From the NCBI GenBank assembly GCA_937922005.1, contig CAKZWV010000009.1:1-47490 (forward strand): a DNA stretch of 47,490 bases, read 5' to 3'. Under the pieces are notes generated by a model, which saw only the letters and a list, made by a program, of their open reading frames with translations, did no database searches and had not been told where the DNA came from. Source of the DNA: an uncultured Clostridia bacterium (GTDB taxonomy: Bacteria; Bacillota; Clostridia; Saccharofermentanales; DTU023). Shown here one piece after another: positions 7,795 to 15,958 of the stretch (the stretch's first letter is position 1; every line of letters starts with the position of its first letter). A program made the position numbers and the translations under genes.

Positions 7795-8565
7795 TTATTC
7801 CTCCTCTTCGGGATCCTTTCCCTGGCGGAACAGGGTGGTAAAAGTCGGATCATAGAGGCGGGAGCGGTTCTCCGGCGGCTCTAGGCATTGGCCCACGACC
7901 AGCAAAGCGGTATTCTTCAGCCCTGCCTTTTTGACGGTTTCCGAGAGCTGAGCCAGCTTCGTCCGGTAAATTTTCTCCTCCGGCCAAGATACCTTGTAGA
8001 GGATGGCCACCGGGGTCTGTGGATCTAGTCCCCCCTTGATCAAATTTTCCTGCACCTTGTCGGCCAGGCCCGTACTAAGATAAAAGATCATGGTGGCCTC
8101 GTGTTGGGCGAAGGAAGCCACCGATTCTTTTTCCGGGACTGGGGTCCTCCCGGCCTCCCTGGTAATAATGACACTTTGACTGACTTCAGGAACCGTGTAT
8201 TCCACCTTCAAGGCAGCCGCCGCCGCACAAAAGGCACTGACCCCAGGGCAGACATCGTAGGCGATACCCAGCTTATCTAAGGCCTGGAATTGTTCCTGGA
8301 TTGCCCCATAAATAGAAGGATCCCCGGTATGGAGACGAACTGTTGTGAGCCCCTTGGCCTCCGCCTCTTGGATGACCTGGATCACTTCCTCTAAGGTCAT
8401 CTTGGCGCTGTTATAATTCGCACAGCCCTCCTTGGTCAGGTCCAAAAGAGCTGGATTCACCAGAGAACCAGCGTAAATCACCACATCGGCCTCCCGCAAG
8501 AACTTGGCCCCACGTACCGTAATTAAATCCGGGGCCCCACTCCCTGCCCCTACAAAATGAACCAT
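7795..8565 (-). CDS. cbiF: Cobalt-precorrin-4 C11-methyltransferase CbiF
   Basis: This SAM-dependent enzyme methylates C11 of cobalt-precorrin-4 to give the lactone substrate of CbiG. It has the tetrapyrrole-methylase layout: MVHFVGAGSGAPDLITVRG at the N-terminus, YAGSLVNPALL, RLHTGDPSIYGAIQEQ (the GDPSxYG motif), and YDVCPGVSAFCAAAAALKVEY. I use the ATG at 8565 rather than the in-frame ATG at 8598. AGAGGAGGTC sits 7 bases before 8565, and family members start MVHFVGAGPG. The stop lies 3 bp before cbiG, so the two consecutive pathway steps are probably translationally coupled. I saw no cobalamin riboswitch in the short upstream gap (8566-8641). Confidence 0.9.
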   Translation of the reverse strand: MVHFVGAGSGAPDLITVRGAKFLREADVVIYAGSLVNPALLDLTKEGCANYNSAKMTLEEVIQVIQEAEAKGLTTVRLHTGDPSIYGAIQEQFQALDKLGIAYDVCPGVSAFCAAAAALKVEYTVPEVSQSVIITREAGRTPVPEKESVASFAQHEATMIFYLSTGLADKVQENLIKGGLDPQTPVAILYKVSWPEEKIYRTKLAQLSETVKKAGLKNTALLVVGQCLEPPENRSRLYDPTFTTLFRQGKDPEEEE

Positions 8566-8641
8566 TCTATGACCTCCTCTAATATTGATCTTGTACAAAT
8601 CTTAGCAAAATGATCCAAACAAAAATATACACACAACTACA

Positions 8642-8983
8642 CTAAATTTCTTTTACCAGCAACTTCCCCTGCCGCATCTCCCAGAGCTCATCAAAGAGAG
8701 CGTAGATTTCATCGCTCAGATGGTGGGTAATGACGATCACCGTACGATGATTCTCGCTTACGGCCATTTGCGTCAATTTCAGGGCCGTCGGGGGATCGAG
8801 ATTTGCAAAAGTCTCATCGAGAATAACCACATCCGGCTGGTAGAGCTCAATCCTTGCCAGGGCAATCTTTTGTTTTTCACCGCCAGATAAAGTTTGCCCC
8901 GCTTGTCCCATCCTATGATCCAAACCATCTGGATAGCGATCTAACAAATACTCCAAATCCACTTTTTTAATCACTTCTCTCAC
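8642..8983 (-). pseudogene. C-terminal fragment of ABC exporter (half of the nucleotide-binding domain), -1 frame
   Basis: This 113-codon frame encodes the second half of an ABC ATPase domain. It has the signature LSGGEKQKIALARI, Walker B (VVILDETFANLDPPTA) and the switch histidine in ITHH. It directly continues the upstream frame: reading back one base near 8985-9000 joins HPSF to YDEEVREVIKKVD, the expected sequence at this point. Taken as a separate gene, it would start at a GTG that overlaps the upstream stop by four bases (GTGA). Alone it could not bind ATP because it has no Walker A. A one-base deletion in the exporter gene is the simplest reading. Coupled synthesis of two polypeptides or a sequencing error are alternatives. 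Confidence 0.75.
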
Positions 8984-10332
8984 TTCTTCATCGTAAAGGA
9001 GGGGTGGAAGAGGGTAATGTTATCCCGGAGGCTGGCCTCGAAAATGAAGGTGCTCTGGCTACAAGCAAGGACCGCCCGGGCCAGATCTTCAGGATCAATC
9101 GCCTGGATATCCATCCCATTGAAGAAAATCGATCCCTCCTGCAGGGGATACATGCCAGTAATGAGCTTGGCTAAGGTGGATTTCCCAGAGCCCGAGGGGC
9201 CCACAAGGAGATATTTTTTGCCTTGGACCAGCTTGGCATCGACCCCATCTAAAACCTGATGGTCATCATAGGAGAAAGACAGCTTGCGGGCTTCGATCTT
9301 TTGGACCGGGCGCTGCAAGGCTTGTACGGGCTGGGGTGCCGGGCTTGGAATATCGCCCTGGCTAGTTGTATTGCCCTGGCTAGCTGCAGGGACCGCCGGA
9401 TGTAATTCCTCCTTAAGGCCTGCAAACATTTCCCCTGCACTCTTCATTTCCGTCAGATCCTCACTCATCGTCTCCAGCGGGGAAGCGATATAGACGACCA
9501 ATTGCGAGGCCATGATCATCATGCCGACAGTCATCTTACCTGAAATAATCAGCATGGCCCCTAGGAAAAAGATGCCGACGTAAATCACTTGACCAAAACT
9601 AAAAGAAAATAAGCGAGTAAGAGAAGAAAAGACCCTGCTTGAGAATTTAGCCTTTTCGAGGTCGGCCCCAGCTTCTTGGAGGGAGGAGAGGGAGTATTTG
9701 TTCAAGTTGAAGCTCTTAACTAAGTCAAAACCATTCAAATGCTCCGTCGCCGTGGTCGAAAAGGCCTCGGCTTTTTTCATTTCTTGGTCTTTTCTTTCTG
9801 CAAGTTTTGGCCCCATGATCCGAGGGATTAACATCTGCAGAGCCGTTGTCCCTAGGACGAAGAGGGTCAACCAGGGGGAGATGAAGCTTAGGAGGACCAG
9901 GCTGATGGCAAAGGTTAAAATGTCCGAAAAGAAGGAAAAGAAGATCTTAAAATAAGATTCTTCGATCATTGAACATTGGCTGGTGAGAGTCGCCAGCCAG
10001 GCCCCTGTATTTTTTTCGTGGAAAGCCCGGTAAGGCATGTTCCAGATGTATGTGGCCAGGTCGTTCCTGAGATTGTTTTGTGCGTGCTGGATGGTCCGCC
10101 ATTTCAGCCTTTTGCTCAAATAATCCACAGTAAAATATAAGATCATATAAATAACCAGCCAGATGGCCACGGACCAAGCTTTGGTGAGGGTCCCGCCCAT
10201 GGCTAAATCGACGCATTTCATCATGACATAGGCCAGAGCAATGTCCAAGATGCCGCTTAAAATCACAAAAACCAGGGTCAGGCTCAGACGCCCCCTTTGC
10301 CCCCTGGCTAAGTAGGAAAATAATTCTTTCAT
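8980..10332 (-). pseudogene. ABC exporter, membrane domain plus Walker A half, truncated by frameshift
   Basis: This is a 450-residue frame with an ABC-exporter membrane domain (six hydrophobic stretches in residues 15-290, the first near LSLTLVFVILSGILDIALAY). A Gln/Ala/Pro-rich linker follows (about 312-345). The first half of a nucleotide-binding domain comes next, with Walker A GPSGSGKST near residue 378 and a Q-loop (ACSQSTFIFEASLRDNITLF). The frame stops at 8980, before the signature and Walker B, which continue in the -1 frame to 8642. The intact gene would encode about 565 residues, normal for a half-transporter that dimerises. The substrate is unknown. It lies upstream of cbiF and cbiG on the same strand, but no functional link is shown. 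Confidence 0.78.
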
Positions 10333-10362
10333 ATCTTATTGATCTTCTTTCTAGCTAGCCTG

Positions 10363-10408
10363 AGCTTATTAGTTCAAGCTTATTAGCTCAAGCTTATTAG
10401 CTCAAGCT
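10363..10408. repeat. 14-bp tandem repeat upstream of the ABC exporter gene
   Basis: Three units, AGCTTATTAGTTCA (10363-10376) and AGCTTATTAGCTCA (10377-10390 and 10391-10404), plus a partial AGCT. It lies about 30 bp upstream of the exporter start, in its probable leader or promoter. The rest of the gap 10333-10631 holds this repeat, a stretch where I see no gene, and the tRNA promoter. Confidence 0.75.
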
Positions 10409-10564
10409 ACTTTGCAGGAGCAGGTGACAATTTTACTTCTACAGCCTAGCATATCAGCGCAAAAAGGCCAATCTGGGAGCAGACATTTGACTTGATGGGA
10501 AATGAGCAGAAAAGAGCAAACTTGGGGCGGGGTTTTGGTCTGTTCGAAAAATACGCCTGACCCC

Positions 10565-10593
10565 TTGACAGAACTTTTTTAATTGCGTATCCT
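10565..10593 (+). promoter_or_regulatory. Predicted sigma-A promoter of tRNA-Ser
   Basis: A consensus -35 box TTGACA (10565-10570), a 17-bp spacer, and TATCCT (10588-10593; four of six matches to TATAAT). The -10 box ends 38 bp before the mature tRNA 5' end. Position and match are good; function is inferred. Confidence 0.7.
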
Positions 10594-10631
10594 TACAAGG
10601 CGTTGGGCTTTCTGTCCAGCGGTCGGCCCAT

Positions 10632-10722
10632 GGAGAAGTACCCAAGAGGTCGAAGGGGACGGTTTGCTAAACCGTTAGTAGGGGCAACTCTAGCGAGGGT
10701 TCAAATCCCTCCTTCTCCGCCA
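10632..10722 (+). tRNA. tRNA-Ser (anticodon GCU), CCA encoded
   Basis: A 91-nt cloverleaf. The acceptor GGAGAAG (10632-10638) pairs with CTTCTCC (10712-10718), followed by discriminator G and an encoded CCA (10720-10722). The anticodon stem ACGGT/ACCGT encloses the loop TTGCTAA, so the anticodon is GCT and reads AGC/AGU serine codons. The long variable arm (TAGTAGGGGCAACTCTA) is typical of serine tRNAs. The T arm has GGTTCAAATCC. It is a solitary tRNA with its own promoter and terminator. I see no integrase or attachment-site duplication beside it. Confidence 0.95.
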
Positions 10723-10741
10723 GTATTGTCCATTAATATAA

Positions 10742-10781
10742 GAAAGGCTCCTAGGAAATTTCCTAGGGGCCTTTCTTTTTT
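10742..10781 (+). terminator. Rho-independent terminator after tRNA-Ser
   Basis: A long inverted repeat starts about 20 bp after the tRNA: AAAGGCTCCTAGGAAA pairs with TTTCCTAGGGGCCTTT with few mismatches, followed by C and a run of six Ts. Confidence 0.88.
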
Positions 10782-10808
10782 GTGTCAGATATAGTTTACA
10801 ACGGGCAT

Positions 10809-10890
10809 AGCAGATATGGGTTGCAGCAGGTATAGATCGCAGCGGGTACAGTTGCAGCGGGCACAGTTGCAGCGGGCACTGATGGCAGCG
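10809..10890. repeat. Degenerate ~15-bp tandem repeat between tRNA-Ser and yccF
   Basis: The units AGCGGGTACAGTTGC (10841-10855) and AGCGGGCACAGTTGC (10856-10870) are clear. More decayed relatives lie on both sides (for example AGCAGGTATAGATCGC and AGCGGGCACTGATGGC). The array lies just past the 3' end of the minus-strand yccF gene. Confidence 0.65.
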
Positions 10891-10895
10891 GTTCC

Positions 10896-11288
10896 TTACC
10901 CGTAGTAGTTTTCAAGGTAGGCCTCTGGATCCATGATTTTACTGCCATAGGGCATGAGGGCCAGTTGAGCTAATTTAAAAAACTGGAGGCCAAAGGGAAT
11001 GCCAATGAGGGTGATGCAGGCTATTAGACCAAAGCCGAAAGCGCTAAGGGCTAAGGGCAGACCGCAAAATATGAGCCAAATAAGATTTAGGACGAAGCTT
11101 CCCATACTCGTCCCATAGACGATGATCTTACCAAAGGGGGCTAGGCAAAGTTTCGCAATTTTCATGCAGGGAATGCCTAGGGGAATCCCAATAATAGATA
11201 TGTAACATAATAATCCAGCGATGGCCCATCCGGCACTTAAAATCAAACCGCCGAAGATCAGCCAGATAATATTCATAAGGGTTTTCAC
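10896..11288 (-). CDS. YccF domain-containing inner-membrane protein
   Basis: This is a 130-residue membrane protein of the YccF (DUF307) family, whose role is unknown. The family's duplicated layout is clear: NIIWLIFGGL near the start and NLIWLIFCGLPLAL in the second half. Each half carries an I-G-I-P motif (SIIGIPLGIPCMKIAKLCLAPFG and LIGIPFGLQFFKLAQLALMPYG). The start codon is GTG at 11288, preceded by AAGAGGT. It is divergent from the FetA-like gene, with about 120 bp between them. Confidence 0.88.
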   Translation of the reverse strand: MKTLMNIIWLIFGGLILSAGWAIAGLLCYISIIGIPLGIPCMKIAKLCLAPFGKIIVYGTSMGSFVLNLIWLIFCGLPLALSAFGFGLIACITLIGIPFGLQFFKLAQLALMPYGSKIMDPEAYLENYYG

Positions 11289-11409
11289 AGGTCTACCTCT
11301 TTCTTTGCACAGACCTTGCTGAAGTCTTGCAGATTGCCTTTTTTGGCACTATGATAGACCTATTATACCAAAAAACTTGCTGGTAGGGACGAGGGAATAT
11401 TTGTTGCAA

Positions 11410-12057
11410 ATGACAGAGAATATATTTCAAATTCGGGCATTACGGTATGGAGAGATTTTGGCGATTGACCAGCTTGACCTGCGTCAAGGGGAAACGACAG
11501 TCCTCGTGGGGCAAAGTGGCAGTGGGAAGACGACCCTGTTGAAGCTCATCAACCACTTGATTTCGCCTAGTTCTGGTACCATCTTATACAAGGATAAAAG
11601 TGTGAATGAGTGGGATCCCATCGCCCTACGCCGAGAAGTCGTCATGGTTGGGCAAAGTCCGCTGATCTGGGAAGGAAGGGTGAGGGATAATTTGCAGATG
11701 GGGCTGCGCTGGGCGGAAAAGGAGATGGCCAGCGATCAGACCTTGGAGGAGGTCTTAGATCTCGTTCACTTAGACCAGGCTTTGACAGTGGACCCTCAGG
11801 TCTTTTCTGGGGGTGAAAGGCAACGGCTTGCCCTGGGACGGGCCCTCCTGCTCCATCCCCAGGTTCTTCTTATGGACGAACCTTCTTCGGCCTTAGATCC
11901 GGCCACGGCCCAGGCGGTGATGGCGGATGTCCTTGCGGCCCTTCGTAAGGAGGGGACGACGGTGATTATGGTGACCCATGACCTGGCCTTGGCTAAGGAG
12001 CAGGGAGACCGAGTGCTGACGATGGTAAATGGAACCATCCTCCAGGAGGAAGGGTAA
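11410..12057 (+). CDS. fetA: ABC transporter ATP-binding protein, FetA/YbbL-like
   Basis: This cytosolic ATPase is paired with the FetB-like permease next to it. FetAB in E. coli is linked to iron export and oxidative-stress resistance. The protein is short (about 216 residues), as usual for FetA. Walker A is GQSGSGKTT (residues 34-42). The Q-loop is VVMVGQSPLIWEG, the signature FSGGERQRLALGRALL, Walker B VLLMDEPSSALDP, and the switch VTHD. The start is uncertain: GAGGGA (11391-11396) is closer to TTG codons at 11401 and 11404 than to the ATG at 11410. A copy of the GGAATATTTG word (11394-11403) overlaps this initiation region. The next gene starts one base after the stop. Confidence 0.8.
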   Translation: MTENIFQIRALRYGEILAIDQLDLRQGETTVLVGQSGSGKTTLLKLINHLISPSSGTILYKDKSVNEWDPIALRREVVMVGQSPLIWEGRVRDNLQMGLRWAEKEMASDQTLEEVLDLVHLDQALTVDPQVFSGGERQRLALGRALLLHPQVLLMDEPSSALDPATAQAVMADVLAALRKEGTTVIMVTHDLALAKEQGDRVLTMVNGTILQEEG

Positions 12058-12058
12058 G

Positions 12059-12847
12059 ATGGATGTGCAAGATATTTCCTTATGGCAACTGGGCAGTGCC
12101 TATCTTTTTGTCCTTCTGAGCCTGGGCATTTGTGCGGCTAGGGGGATCCCCAAATATAAGGATTTAGTTCTCGCTTCCCTCCGGATGACGGGGCAGTTGG
12201 CCCTGGCTGGTTGGGTCTTGCGTTGGGTCCTCCAAGATCCCCAGCCCTGGGTCACGGTGGTGATTTTCCTGGTCATGGAGGCTTTTGCCTCTTTCTCGGT
12301 TTTTCGTCGGGTGAAAGGAACTTTGACCCCAGCCCTGAAAAGGGCGGCAGCGGGATCTCTCTTCCTGGGCACGACGGCTAGTTTGACTTATTTTATCCTG
12401 GTCGTGGTCCAGGTCCATCCCTGGTATGCCCCCCAGTATGGGATTCCTCTTGGGGGGATGATCATTGGTAATGCCATGACAGCGGTAAGCTTAGCTGCTG
12501 GCCGCCTCTTAAATGACACTTCCCTCCAAAGGGATCAGATCGAGGGGGCTCTCATGCTGGGGGCAAGACCCCAAGCCATCATGAAGCCCATCGTTGATCG
12601 GACTTTTGATGCAGCCTTGATGCCTACCTTAAATTCCATGTTGGGGATGGGGATCGTCTTTTTGCCAGGTCTTATGACCGGGCAAATCCTCTCTGGCAGC
12701 TCGCCCGTAACTGCCATTAAATACCAAATTGCTATAATGTTAGGGATCCTGGGGAGCGTTTCCCTCTCGACCATCCTCTTTTTACTCTGGGGGTCGAGGT
12801 CGCTCTTTAATCGCCAGGCCCAGTTCCAGGACTTAGGAAACAAGTGA
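12059..12847 (+). CDS. fetB: ABC transporter permease, FetB/YbbM (UPF0014) family
   Basis: This is the integral-membrane partner of FetA. It has about seven hydrophobic segments in 262 residues. Family-specific stretches include ASLRMTGQLALAGWVL, GGMIIGNAMTAVSLAAGRL, GALMLGARPQAIMKPIVDRT, MPTLNSMLGMGIVFLPGLMTG and ILSGSSPVTAIKYQIAIMLG. I place the start at ATG 12059, directly after AGGAGGAAGGGTAAG, rather than at the in-frame ATG at 12029. Its stop overlaps the GTG of the next MATE gene, so ATPase, permease and MATE form one operon. Iron as substrate is by homology only. Confidence 0.87.
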   Translation: MDVQDISLWQLGSAYLFVLLSLGICAARGIPKYKDLVLASLRMTGQLALAGWVLRWVLQDPQPWVTVVIFLVMEAFASFSVFRRVKGTLTPALKRAAAGSLFLGTTASLTYFILVVVQVHPWYAPQYGIPLGGMIIGNAMTAVSLAAGRLLNDTSLQRDQIEGALMLGARPQAIMKPIVDRTFDAALMPTLNSMLGMGIVFLPGLMTGQILSGSSPVTAIKYQIAIMLGILGSVSLSTILFLLWGSRSLFNRQAQFQDLGNK

Positions 12848-14304
12848 GAGCGGGGGCCATCGCTAAGGTGTTCGATGGCCAGCGACCATTAGAAAGGATT
12901 ATTTTGTTTAGACCTGTTATTTTAGCGGATTATCAACCACAAGAAGAGGAGGCCTTGCTCCTTCAAAATCGCTCTGCCCTCATCATAAGAACGATCAACA
13001 TAGCTTGGCCTGCTATCTTAGAGAGCGTTTTTATTGTTTTAGCTTCTACAATCGATACCCTCATGGTCTCAGCCCTTGGCATGGAGGCCATTTCGGCGGT
13101 CGGCTTGACTACGCAGCCCAAGTTTGTCTTTTATTCGCCTTTTATGGCGATCGCAGTGGCCCTGTCGGCCCTGGTTGCCCGCCGCAAGGGGGAGGGAAGG
13201 AGGGAGGAGGCCTACCACACCTTTGCCCTGGCCTTTGTCCTCGTGCTCATCTTATGCGGCCTGATTACAGGCCTTTGCCTGGCCCTGGCCGACCCCTTGA
13301 TGCGCTGGGCAGGCAGTAATGCGGAGACCCATGCCGATGCTGTCCTTTATTTTCGCATCATCATGGGGGGCTTGATCTTCAACATGGTGACCAACGTCAT
13401 CAATGCAGCCCAGCGGGGGAGCGGCAATACCCAAATTGCTATGGTGACCAATGTCGTCTCGAGTCTCACCAACGTCTTTTGCAACTATCTTTTAATCGAG
13501 GGTCATTGGGGCTTCCCCGCCTTGGGGATTCAGGGAGCAGCCATCGCTACGGTACTGGGGGCTGCCGTGGCCTGTGTGATGAGTATTCTTTCCATTTGCA
13601 AACCGAAAAGCTATATCTTTCTCCCCCACTTTTTTGGAATGAAAGAAAAGTGGAGTCTTGAGCCCCTGAGTGCCTTGGGTAAGATGGGGGTTGGCATATG
13701 GATCGAAAACCTTCTGATGCGGGTGGGCTTTATTGTAACGGCCTTTATTGCGGCCAGGCTTGGCACCATCGAATTTGCTGCCCACCAGATTGGAATGAAT
13801 ATGCTTGGCCTCAGCTTTGCCTTTGCCGATGGCCTCCAGCAAGCTGCCGTGGCCCTGACGGGTGAGAGTCTGGGGAAGGGGGAGAAGAAACTGGCCTTGA
13901 CCTATGGCCACCTCTGCCAGCGGATTGGGCTGATCCTCTCCATCCTCATCGCTATCGCCATCCTCTTTGGGACACCTTCCTTTTACCGGCTCCATAACGA
14001 TGCGGAGGACGTGATAGCTATGGGACGTCAAATCGGTAACTTCTTAATTTTCATTGTTCTCTTTCAGATTTCTCAGATTATCTATGCCTCTTGCCTCCGA
14101 GCAGGTGGCGACTATTGGTATACGCTGATGTCGTCGACCGTCAGTGCGGCCATCATCCGGACCATTGTGACCCTCATCCTGACCCAAATATTCCAGCTCG
14201 GCTTGGCCGGTATCTGGTGGGGAATATTTTCTGATCAATTTTCTCGCTATATCTTTTTGAGTATCCGTTTTTTACAGGGAAAATGGTTGGTAAAGAAGGT
14301 CTAA
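12844..14304 (+). CDS. MATE family efflux transporter
   Basis: A 12-helix MATE antiporter of about 486 residues. Typical segments are INIAWPAILESVFIVLASTI near the first helix, DTLMVSALGMEAISAVGLTT, GGLIFNMVTNVINAAQRGSG, and the second-half repeat HQIGMNMLGLSFAFADGLQQ. The start used is the GTG at 12844, which overlaps the fetB stop (GTGA). The first 50 residues are weakly typical, so a later start (for example TTG 12955) is possible. Its position after fetAB suggests that these exporters are expressed together. The substrate is unknown. Confidence 0.85.
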   Translation: MRAGAIAKVFDGQRPLERIILFRPVILADYQPQEEEALLLQNRSALIIRTINIAWPAILESVFIVLASTIDTLMVSALGMEAISAVGLTTQPKFVFYSPFMAIAVALSALVARRKGEGRREEAYHTFALAFVLVLILCGLITGLCLALADPLMRWAGSNAETHADAVLYFRIIMGGLIFNMVTNVINAAQRGSGNTQIAMVTNVVSSLTNVFCNYLLIEGHWGFPALGIQGAAIATVLGAAVACVMSILSICKPKSYIFLPHFFGMKEKWSLEPLSALGKMGVGIWIENLLMRVGFIVTAFIAARLGTIEFAAHQIGMNMLGLSFAFADGLQQAAVALTGESLGKGEKKLALTYGHLCQRIGLILSILIAIAILFGTPSFYRLHNDAEDVIAMGRQIGNFLIFIVLFQISQIIYASCLRAGGDYWYTLMSSTVSAAIIRTIVTLILTQIFQLGLAGIWWGIFSDQFSRYIFLSIRFLQGKWLVKKV

Positions 14305-14449
14305 TGCTTCTCTTCCTGACGTAGGGTCTTTTAACTTTTGGTAAATATGTTAGAATGTCACTACTATTTTCAGGGCCCTCTGGGGCCTAATTTGGGCCTG
14401 TTGGGTTTGGACACTTGCGTGCGGCGTCAAGGCGGAGCCGAGGAGACGC

Positions 14450-15904
14450 ATGCCCAACGGCAGGAAGGATGCTTGTACTGTGGTTTTTTCCAGTTTGGTT
14501 TTTATTTACCTCTTTTTACCCCTTTGCCTAATTGCTTATTATGCGGGTAGGGATATTAAGGTAAAGAATGGGGTACTCTTGGTTTTCTCTCTGGTCTTTT
14601 ATGCCTGGGGGGAGCCGGTCGGCATTTTCCAGATGGTCATCTCGGGCCTTTTGGTCTTTTTGTCAGGGCTTCAGATGGAGCGGGTGAGAGGGAATCTGAT
14701 CAAACGCCGACAGTGGCTAATGATAGCCATTGTCGCCGCCTTGACCCCCCTCTTTATCTATAAATATCTGAATTTTTTCATTGATAATATCAATGCCCTG
14801 GCTTCTTCTACTATCCCCCGTGCCAATCTCACGATGCCCATCGGGATCTCTTTTTATACCTTCCAAATTATCACTTACGCAGTAGACCTCTACCGGGGGG
14901 AGTGTGAGCTTCAGACCAATTTTGGCCAATTTTTGCTCTATGAGTCTTTTTTCCCCCAACTCATAGCGGGGCCTATTGTGCGCTACAAAGATATTGCCGA
15001 GCAGATTGCCTACCGGACCTTTACCCTGACCCAGGCTGCAGCGGGCGTCCGCCGTTTCCTTTTTGGCCTAGCCAAGAAGGTCATTTTGGCCAATCAACTG
15101 GGCAAGATCGTGGACCAGGCCTTGAGTTCCCAGCAACTCGGCCAGATTAGTGTCTTGGAGGCCTGGGTGGGCCTCCTTGCCTTTAGCTTGCAGATCTATT
15201 TTGACTTCTCTGGTTATTCGGACATGGCGATCGGGCTGGGCAAGATGTTTTCTTTTGAATTTAAAGAAAACTTCAATTATCCCTACATGAGTCGGAGTAT
15301 TTCGGACTTTTGGCGTCGTTGGCATATGTCCCTGGGGACCTTTTTCCGGGACTATGTCTATATTCCCTTGGGGGGCAACCGCCGTCACCAGTTTCTCAAT
15401 ATCCTCGTAGTCTGGTTTTGCACAGGTTTCTGGCACGGGGCTTCCTGGAACTTTATTATCTGGGGCTTGTATTTTGCCGTTATCCTCCTCATTGAAAAGT
15501 ACATCTTTTCGCATTTCTGGAAGCGGGTTCCGACCCCCATTCAGATTATCTATGCCTTGTTCCTCGTGATGCTGGGCTGGGGCATCTTCTATTATGAAGA
15601 TTTTGCCCTGGGAAAGATTTTCTTCTCCCGGCTCTTTGGACTGGGAGGGGCACCTCTGGCCAACCTCTCTGGCACCTTACTCCTCCAGCAGAATATTCCT
15701 CTCTTGCTCGTAGCTATCTTATCCTGCCTCCCGGTAGTCCCTTGGCTTAAAAAACAAGGGATTGTGGTAGACCATGCCTTGGCTACAGAGTCCATGCCCC
15801 TCTATGGGGTCACAAATATTATCTTTATGATCCTGATCCTCTTTGTCACCACTTTTAGTCTGGTGGCCGATAGCTTTAATCCCTTCCTTTATTTCCGCTT
15901 CTAG
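14450..15904 (+). CDS. MBOAT family O-acyltransferase (AlgI/PatA type)
   Basis: A multi-pass membrane acyltransferase that moves acyl groups, usually acetyl, across the membrane for O-acetylation of surface polymers. It has 484 residues with at least nine hydrophobic segments. Hallmarks are MPIGISFYTFQIITYAVDLY, ESFFPQLIAGPIVRY, DFSGYSDMAIGLGKMFSF, and FWRRWHMSLGTFFRDYVYIP with one conserved His near residue 291. The catalytic His of GFWHGASWNFIIWG lies near residue 328. GAGGAGACGC before the ATG supports the start. The downstream gene encodes a DHHW/AlgX-like protein, the usual partner in such pairs. The acceptor (peptidoglycan, teichoic acid or exopolysaccharide) cannot be read. Confidence 0.92.
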   Translation: MPNGRKDACTVVFSSLVFIYLFLPLCLIAYYAGRDIKVKNGVLLVFSLVFYAWGEPVGIFQMVISGLLVFLSGLQMERVRGNLIKRRQWLMIAIVAALTPLFIYKYLNFFIDNINALASSTIPRANLTMPIGISFYTFQIITYAVDLYRGECELQTNFGQFLLYESFFPQLIAGPIVRYKDIAEQIAYRTFTLTQAAAGVRRFLFGLAKKVILANQLGKIVDQALSSQQLGQISVLEAWVGLLAFSLQIYFDFSGYSDMAIGLGKMFSFEFKENFNYPYMSRSISDFWRRWHMSLGTFFRDYVYIPLGGNRRHQFLNILVVWFCTGFWHGASWNFIIWGLYFAVILLIEKYIFSHFWKRVPTPIQIIYALFLVMLGWGIFYYEDFALGKIFFSRLFGLGGAPLANLSGTLLLQQNIPLLLVAILSCLPVVPWLKKQGIVVDHALATESMPLYGVTNIIFMILILFVTTFSLVADSFNPFLYFRF

Positions 15905-15958
15905 TACTTGTACTTTCTGTAGTTCTTCTACCTCTTGTACCTTGGAGAAAATGTTGCC

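Noticed and set aside
8566..8641. Possible cobalamin riboswitch before cbiF
   Set aside because: The gap is only 76 bp, too short for a B12 riboswitch, and I see no B12-box-like sequence.
8985..9005. Programmed ribosomal frameshift in the ABC exporter
   Set aside because: There is no X-XXY-YYZ slippery heptamer and no clear downstream stem. A one-base deletion is simpler.
10454..10645. A 63-codon minus-strand frame upstream of the ABC exporter
   Set aside because: It overlaps the tRNA promoter and the tRNA 5' end on the other strand, has no ribosome binding site and no recognisable sequence.
10632..10722. tRNA-Ser as an integration site for a mobile element
   Set aside because: No integrase is nearby and no copy of the tRNA 3' end was seen downstream. 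The flanks hold ordinary genes and small repeats.
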